This document shows, in pieces, positions 58,761-64,000 of a DNA stretch of 64,000 nucleotides (position 1 is its first letter; each line of letters opens with the position of its first letter). The position numbers and the translations under genes are program-made. The notes below the pieces were generated by a model that did no database searches, was not told where the DNA came from, and worked only from the letters and a program-made list of their open reading frames with translations. The stretch is from contig VZQC01005745.1 of NCBI GenBank assembly GCA_009823505.1, forward strand, positions 630,676-694,675. Reading direction: 5' to 3'. This stretch comes from Rhizomys pruinosus (lineage: Eukaryota > Chordata > Mammalia > Rodentia > Spalacidae).

Positions 58761-59009
58761 CTTGCGTTCCTTGTGTTTGTTTGTGTGTCTGCTCCCTGTG
58801 TGTGCTCCTGTGTGTGCGTGTGTCTGTGCTGCTGTGTGCTGGTGTATTGAAAACAGAAAATGATCAAACAGAGCTCGTGAGAAAAAGAAGAATCTTAAGG
58901 GAATGGTAGGGATTAAGTGATAAACAAGTAAGCTAATTTTCAGTAATGACCCATTTCTGGCAAAAAAAAAAAAAAAAAAAATCCATTAGAAAGAAAGCAA
59001 AAGCTGTCA
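58761..59009. other. TG-rich stretch, A run, no gene
   Basis: Imperfect TG/CTG sequence at 58770-58850 and A19 at 58962-58980. Confidence 0.6.
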
Positions 59010-59011
59010 AA

Positions 59012-59230
59012 TGGAGCAAAGTCAACCAGACCTGGGTTTGAGTCTGACTTGGACAATCGTGCTTTCTGTGATGCTGCGCAGCTGAGCAAATTATTTAACT
59101 TCCATGAACTTCAGGTTTGACATGGAGAAAACAAAGATAATAAACCAACTTTCTCTCTGAAATTCACAAAAGCAATAAACAAAACCTACAACTACATGGA
59201 ACTCTCAACAAATACCATTTTCCTTCTACA
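59012..59230 (+). mobile_element. MIR SINE
   Basis: Core landmarks in order: 'cagacctgggtttgagtctg', 'gcagctgagcaaattattta', 'tccatgaacttcaggtttg', 'agataataaaccaactttct'. Confidence 0.85.
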
Positions 59231-59344
59231 CCATCATTAAGCAGTATCCCAGGTCCTTTCACTGTTAGGCAACTTTATTTTGACACATAGGCCTTGCCTT
59301 CCTCTGGCATATTATATATGTTGACTTATTTCTTTTCTTTCTCT

Positions 59345-59470
59345 CACTGCCTTCTAGGATGTAAACTCCTTAAGGACAAGGATTTATTATTTCTTACTGT
59401 TGTGTTCCAAACAAGAGAATACTAGAAAGCACAAGACACAAGATAAATCCTCACTGAGGTATTCATTTTT
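59345..59470 (+). mobile_element. L2/MIR3-type 3' end
   Basis: 'gatgtaaactccttaaggac', 'aaggatttattatttcttac', 'agataaatcctcactgaggt' match the L2 3' tail order. Confidence 0.7.
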
Positions 59471-59779
59471 ATCATTATCTTATCATTTTTATAATTGAGG
59501 TCAGGAGCTATTTCAGTATAATAACTTACTCCATTCTGAGACAAACATTCACTGAGTAGTGTTAAAGTGTACAGCATGAAGGTATTCAAAGCCACTTGCA
59601 CAGAAGGTCTTCAGCACTGATGGGGTAATTTCAGTGATCAGTCCCCAGTCTACCTGAAATATTGGACCAGAATTGAATTGAGAAACCAAAAAATAAATTC
59701 CTCTTTTCAGAAAACACACCCTTTTTCTTCCTTGTCTTTCAATCCAAAGGCCCATTTTCCAGCTGGGATGATTTAGATT
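59471..59779. other. No gene; unassigned
   Basis: A 109-aa minus frame (59549-59878) has no recognisable similarity. Confidence 0.35.
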
Positions 59780-60165
59780 ATCTTCTTGACAGGACCTAGA
59801 ACTCCCTAGGGAAAGAGCCTTTGAGCAAGCACATAAAGGATTGTTTAGATTAAGTTGGCCTCTGGAAGAATTTAACATTGAGGGGTTATCTAGTTGAGGT
59901 TAATTGAAGTGAAAAGAGCCACCTGAATCCAGGCAGCACCTTCCATGTGCACGGGACTGGATAAACAAAGAAACTGGCTGAGCGGCAGCATTCGCTGTCC
60001 TCTTCTCCCCCTGTGGACAGAATGTGATCAGCTGCCTGGGGCTCCCAGCACCTGGACTTCACTGCTGGGGTGCACTCTATCCCCGAATACATAAGCCTGA
60101 AAGAAACCCTGTCTCCCTTAGGTTTCTTTCATCAGAGTACTTTATCACAGCCATGAGTTAAGACT
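59780..60165 (+). mobile_element. Rodent medium-length repeat, family C
   Basis: 'gttgaggttaattgaagtga', 'gatcagctgcctggggctcc', 'cataagcctgaaagaaaccc', 'tactttatcacagccatgag'. Same family as 31324-31690. Confidence 0.6.
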
Positions 60166-61390
60166 CCAGCCATCTGAAATTGTACTGCTTAGTATAAAAT
60201 TTTGTTATAATTTGTGTTAAGAGAAGATAAACCATTTACATTTCAAATTCAAAACTTGGCTCTCAAATTAATTTTATGTTCTTAATTATGTGTTCATGGA
60301 TGAAAGCTGCATTGGGGGTGGGGGAATACTTATGTTCTAATTACCATATAATGAAAGCCTAAATATTTTCTATGCCTCAAATTATTTATTATCATTTCTA
60401 GGAAATTATTTTTTGAAACTATTTTCTTTGCTTCAGTGGTTCTAGAATGTGTCTTTGCATAAAGTGAATTATGGGGTCTCAGTTTATATCACGGAACAAG
60501 CTATCATTCCAAAGATTTTAGGAAACCATCCATATGTTACAAAGATAAACTCATAATTAGTAGATTAAAAGCACTTATATTCAATTGACAGCCATCTTCC
60601 CTTAAATTATTTCATTTACTTCTGACTTATTCCAGATCAAATGTGGCTGCAGCCACCATCAAAGTCACTCATTTTCCAGAGCTTGTTACCCAGAATATGA
60701 AGGATCCTGAAAGCCTCATGCACACTCAGCTGTTAGCACCAGTTCAGTGGCCATTAGACTGCTGATCCTTGCTATATATTTCAAAATTGGGAGATGCTCA
60801 TCTGTAGGGAGATTATAATTTTTGTTCCGCTATATTTACATGCCAATAACTCCAGATATGGTGTAATTTGTTTCATTTACTATTGCAAATTGCCCCCCAA
60901 AAACACCTAAAAGAGAAATCCCAGGAGGAAGACAGTTAAAGGAAGCCCTGTCTGATTGCCTGTTTTACTGCCTTCCTCACTGACTATAATCTCCAGAGAA
61001 TTCAGGTAGACATGTGTGAAGGCTGCTGTGACCTCACCAAATGACATTTTGGTATCAGTACTTCAAGTACGGCAAAAGAAATTAGCAAGTGGCAACTTTA
61101 ATCAGCACTACTATACACATTCTGTGGCCAGGGAAGGGCAGAATAGATGTGAACTTATATTTTAGATGGGGAGCATGTCATAAATGGTACTAAGAAAATT
61201 AAATATAGCTAACCTACAGGACATAGTCCAGCCCCATTTGCAAGCAGACCACAGGCATAATGACTAGAACAGAGGTCGGAGTCAGATTAGCATTTGAGGA
61301 CTGGCTGTAACCTTGATTAGAGTTTGTCTTGTCCCTGTTTAAGTTTTTAACAACCCAAAGTTCCCATACCATTCAATTATAATAAACTGC
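60166..61390. other. No gene; 1.2 kb single-copy
   Basis: Repeat-poor. 60590-60880 has balanced composition and could be conserved; alignment needed. Confidence 0.4.
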
Positions 61391-61391
61391 G

Positions 61392-61740
61392 TGGGGAAAT
61401 TCAGTTGGCGTCATTCTAACCAATGCCCCCTAGTCATATAAACTGGACTCATGGGACCTCGTGGCCACTCCTGTGGTGAATAATGGTGGGAACAAAAGGC
61501 CTAGGATTTGGCCCTGGCATGTGTGTCACACTGGCTATATAACCCCACCATTTATTAATAAATCTCTCTCTGTCTTTGGATACTGCGTCCATGTGGTGTG
61601 CTTGCCCATATGTGTTTTCTACGTGGCTCACCATTGAAAAAAAAATAAATGGGATCCCACACCCTGCTTCCCAGACGTGCTTATGTGGGATGAAACATGG
61701 TGTTTCCAGCCTGAAGTGACCCGTAAAGTGATTCACCACG
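61392..61740 (+). mobile_element. LTR-like repeat with TATA and polyadenylation signals
   Basis: 'ggctatataaccccacc' (TATA-type) about 20 bp before 'ttaataaatctctctctg'. Shares downstream blocks with 32510-32835. Ends not mapped. Confidence 0.55.
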
Positions 61741-61788
61741 GTTGACCCAGAAACAATGCAAAATCGTTCAATCAAGAAAGCAAAGACC

Positions 61789-61815
61789 AAAAAAAAAAAA
61801 AAAAAAAAAAAAAAA
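61789..61815. repeat. A27 homopolymer
   Basis: Uninterrupted A run with no recognisable element body upstream. Confidence 0.95.
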
Positions 61816-62420
61816 GAAGTCAACTCCGGGGGTTCACTCTAAGCACACCCCAAAACTGCTCAGATATCAAAGCTGCACCACACCCAAAAGCTACCAAGGA
61901 CAGGAAAGATGCCACTTAAAGAAACAGTGTATGCCATTCCCGTGGTACAACAGTGAGGTCAGTTAGGTGTGTACATGCCAAACACAGGGTTTAACACAAA
62001 TTTATACCCCCTTCCCTCCCCTTGCCCAAAAACATGCTGACTCTCGAGGCTGCACATGTTTAAAATGCAGAAGAATGTTTGAAGCTTACCGGTTAGCTAC
62101 TGAGTTTCTCTGGTCATCTGCCACAGGCAGGTGAGGGACACTCCCTGTTATACTGCAGCAGTTACAGAGCTCTGGGTCAGATTTGCCAGCATCTGAGGAG
62201 ATGAGCTTCCCTGAAAAGGAACAAACTGCCCCTGTGCCAAGAGAAGGCTGCACAGAAGACAGAGATCTTCCAGAAGAAACTGAAGAAGCAAATCATTATG
62301 ACACAAGAATAAATTCAGCACAAAACAAAATAAAAGTAATAATAAAACAGCTTCGGTGTCTATGCAGTGCAGTTTGTCAAAAACGTAACCAATAATTATT
62401 GTTTGGATTTTCTAGGTACC
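61816..62420. other. No gene; unassigned
   Basis: A 70-aa frame at 62183-62395 is not supported. Nothing recognised. Confidence 0.35.
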
Positions 62421-62422
62421 TT

Positions 62423-62596
62423 TTCTTTTTCTGTTTTTTTGTTTGTTTTGCTTGGGGCAGGTGGAGTCTCACTCTGCCACCCAGGTAGGCCTGAAACTCG
62501 TGTATTCAACATTGACTTCAAATTTTGTAATCTTCCTCTTCCTGCCTCACCCTGTCGAGTGCTGGGAATCCAGGCTGAGCCACCAACATCTGGCTT
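62423..62596 (-). mobile_element. Old B1-like SINE
   Basis: 'gtggagtctcactctgccac', 'gtcgagtgctgggaatccag', 'gagccaccaacatctggc'. Carries an extra internal stretch. Confidence 0.7.
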
Positions 62597-62711
62597 GCTA
62601 GAATTCTCCCAATGTGGTTGGACATTTCATCATTAAGCTAATTTAGGATTCCTATAGGGGTGAAAGAGTAGAGCCTAGAATGCAGAGCGAGAGTAGGCCA
62701 CAGCTAGTGTT

Positions 62712-63050
62712 GTGGTCTGAATGAAAACGTCCCCCATAGGCTCAAATGTTTTGAATATTTGGTTCCCAGCTGGTGACACAGTTTGGGGAGATAATGGAAC
62801 CTTCAGGAAGTAAACCTGACAGAATTATGCCACTGGGGGCGGGCTTTTAGCTTTCATAGCCTGCCTCCACTTTTTTTTTTTTCCTCTTCCAACCGTCAAT
62901 GCCTGGCTTCGTGTTCCTGCTGCCGCGCCTTCCCTACCAATGGACTACATCCCCCTGGAAACGTAAGACGAAATACCCTTTCTCCCCCTTTAGTTGAGTT
63001 GGGGAGCTTCAACTTATTATAGAAACAGAAACAAAACTACTACCCTTGTT
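62712..63050 (+). mobile_element. LTR-type rodent repeat, family B
   Basis: 'gttgtggtctgaatgaaaac', 'cccccataggctcaaatgtt', 'gttcccagctggtgacacag', 'gccactgggggcgggctttt'. Forward copy of the 57285-57658 family. Confidence 0.6.
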
Positions 63051-63094
63051 AAGTGGTGAGCTGAGAGCCATCCCTGCCTTAACCACCGAGCATG

Positions 63095-63540
63095 TCGTGA
63101 CTCATTTTGCTTGTCAATTTGATGGAACTGAAGGATACCACAAATTTAGTAAAGCATACTTTTAGATGTGTCTGGGAGGTTGTTTCAGAAGTGGGCAGTG
63201 TGGTTAGCAAGGAGTGGCAACAGCCTAGGGAAGCTAGCTGTGACTCATGCCTGCCCATTGCATTTGAACTTCTTCGCTTCTAAATGTGGCTTTGCATGAG
63301 CAACTCTGCAGGACACTCTCCTGCCTGAGAGCGGGACTATATCACAGGCCTCTCCTTTGAGGCTTCCAGCTTCCTGGACCTCAGCACTCACCAGTTTTCC
63401 TGGCTCTCAAGCCTGCACATGGTATCCTAGGACTCTATAGTCTCTGATCCTTCCAGCCAATCTAATAAGCCCTCTCCTACAAGGATCCATTTTCCACTGG
63501 CTCTGTTCCTCTGGAGAACATTAATATTGTGTCTTTCTGC
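63095..63540 (+). mobile_element. Ancient mammal-wide repeat, family uncertain
   Basis: Opens 'ttttgcttgtcaatttgatg', includes 'agatgtgtctgggaggttgt', ends 'gttcctctggagaacattaa', a known terminal layout of an old mammalian interspersed repeat. Confidence 0.5.
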
Positions 63541-64000
63541 CTTTCATAAATGGTTAGCAGAAAGGGAGGCAGCTGGAGGCAAGTAATAAAGTAGGTGCTT
63601 AGTCACACCTCTGAGATACCTGGATGGGACATAAAGCAGACACTGGTAGATGGTAAACTTTTTATTAGGAGACATATATTAAAAGCCAGACTGTCTTTAA
63701 GGAAATAGGATATAGAACAATCAATATTCCACTCAGCCAACCATAAGAAGAAAAAAACTGTTTCTATAAAAAAACCGTTAACTGTTACAGAACAACACTG
63801 ATAAAGATAAAATTTTTACACCCACAATAATGCATCCACTTTTATGGTAGTTCCCCGCAGCCTAAGTACTTTCTGGTTTCAGTGATCCTGACTTAAATCA
63901 AGCAGTTGTCTCCTACCACTTAGCAGCTGCTGCAGCATACCTTCAGCAGTTTGTGTTACTCCTCCTGAAGACAACTGATGCCTGAATCAGGTCTATTACA
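63541..64000. other. No gene; single-copy
   Basis: Nothing recognised. Confidence 0.4.

Noticed and set aside
58767..58850. Expanded CTG/TG tract as a possible disease-type repeat
   Set aside because: It is an imperfect mix of TG and CTG words, not a uniform expansion.
1..64000. A novel gene system (defence, biosynthetic or similar)
   Set aside because: No gene cluster exists here; the content is mammalian repeats and single-copy non-coding DNA.

Overview
The window is nuclear DNA of a mammal, and the repeat content points to a muroid rodent. It carries B1 (7SL-derived) SINEs, many tRNA-derived B2/B3-type SINEs, at least two B4 (ID+B1 fusion) elements, L1 LINEs with rodent Lx-like 3' UTRs, class II (ERVK-like) and MaLR-like LTRs, and older mammal-wide repeats (MIR, L2, MER5, MLT1). 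The sequence is AT-rich. The dominant B3-like SINE has its own 3' half and a 17-bp duplication variant, so the species is probably not house mouse or brown rat. That last point is inference from memory of consensus sequences.

I found no intact protein-coding gene, no convincing exon chain, no tRNA or rRNA gene and no CRISPR array. The long open frames are L1 ORF2 remnants, SINE-derived frames, low-complexity frames or chance frames. The window is best read as intergenic or deep intronic DNA built by successive retrotransposition.

Layout: 0-4.6 kb holds SINEs and rodent medium-length repeats. 4.6-6.2 kb is an L1 3'-UTR insertion with a second copy nested inside it in reverse. 6.2-12.3 kb is mostly single-copy. 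12.3-15.8 kb holds an old L1, a 91-base T run, SINEs, Lx 3' UTRs and an ERVK-type solo LTR with a 6-bp target-site duplication (TSD). 15.8-22.2 kb mixes unique sequence with Lx 3' UTRs. 22.25-22.66 kb is a 35-bp minisatellite. 22.7-26.8 kb holds two L1s, one with a recognisable but broken reverse-transcriptase domain. 26.8-38 kb is unique sequence with scattered SINEs and a candidate conserved regulatory block at 33.2-33.4 kb. 38.15-41.72 kb is a 3.57-kb L1 insertion with a classic 5' inversion, and it contains the longest open frame (422 aa, ORF2 C-terminus). 42-50 kb is AT-rich with old L1s and SINEs. 50.4-52.3 kb has a long polypurine tract with an N and looks base-error-rich. 54.9-58.8 kb is an ancient L1 cut up by at least seven later insertions. 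59-64 kb has MIR, L2 and LTR-type relics.

The genes do not form a pathway. The functional story is L1 machinery mobilising itself and SINEs: at least 15 insertions have readable target-site duplications. Family names come from memory of consensus sequences and should be confirmed with RepeatMasker or Dfam.
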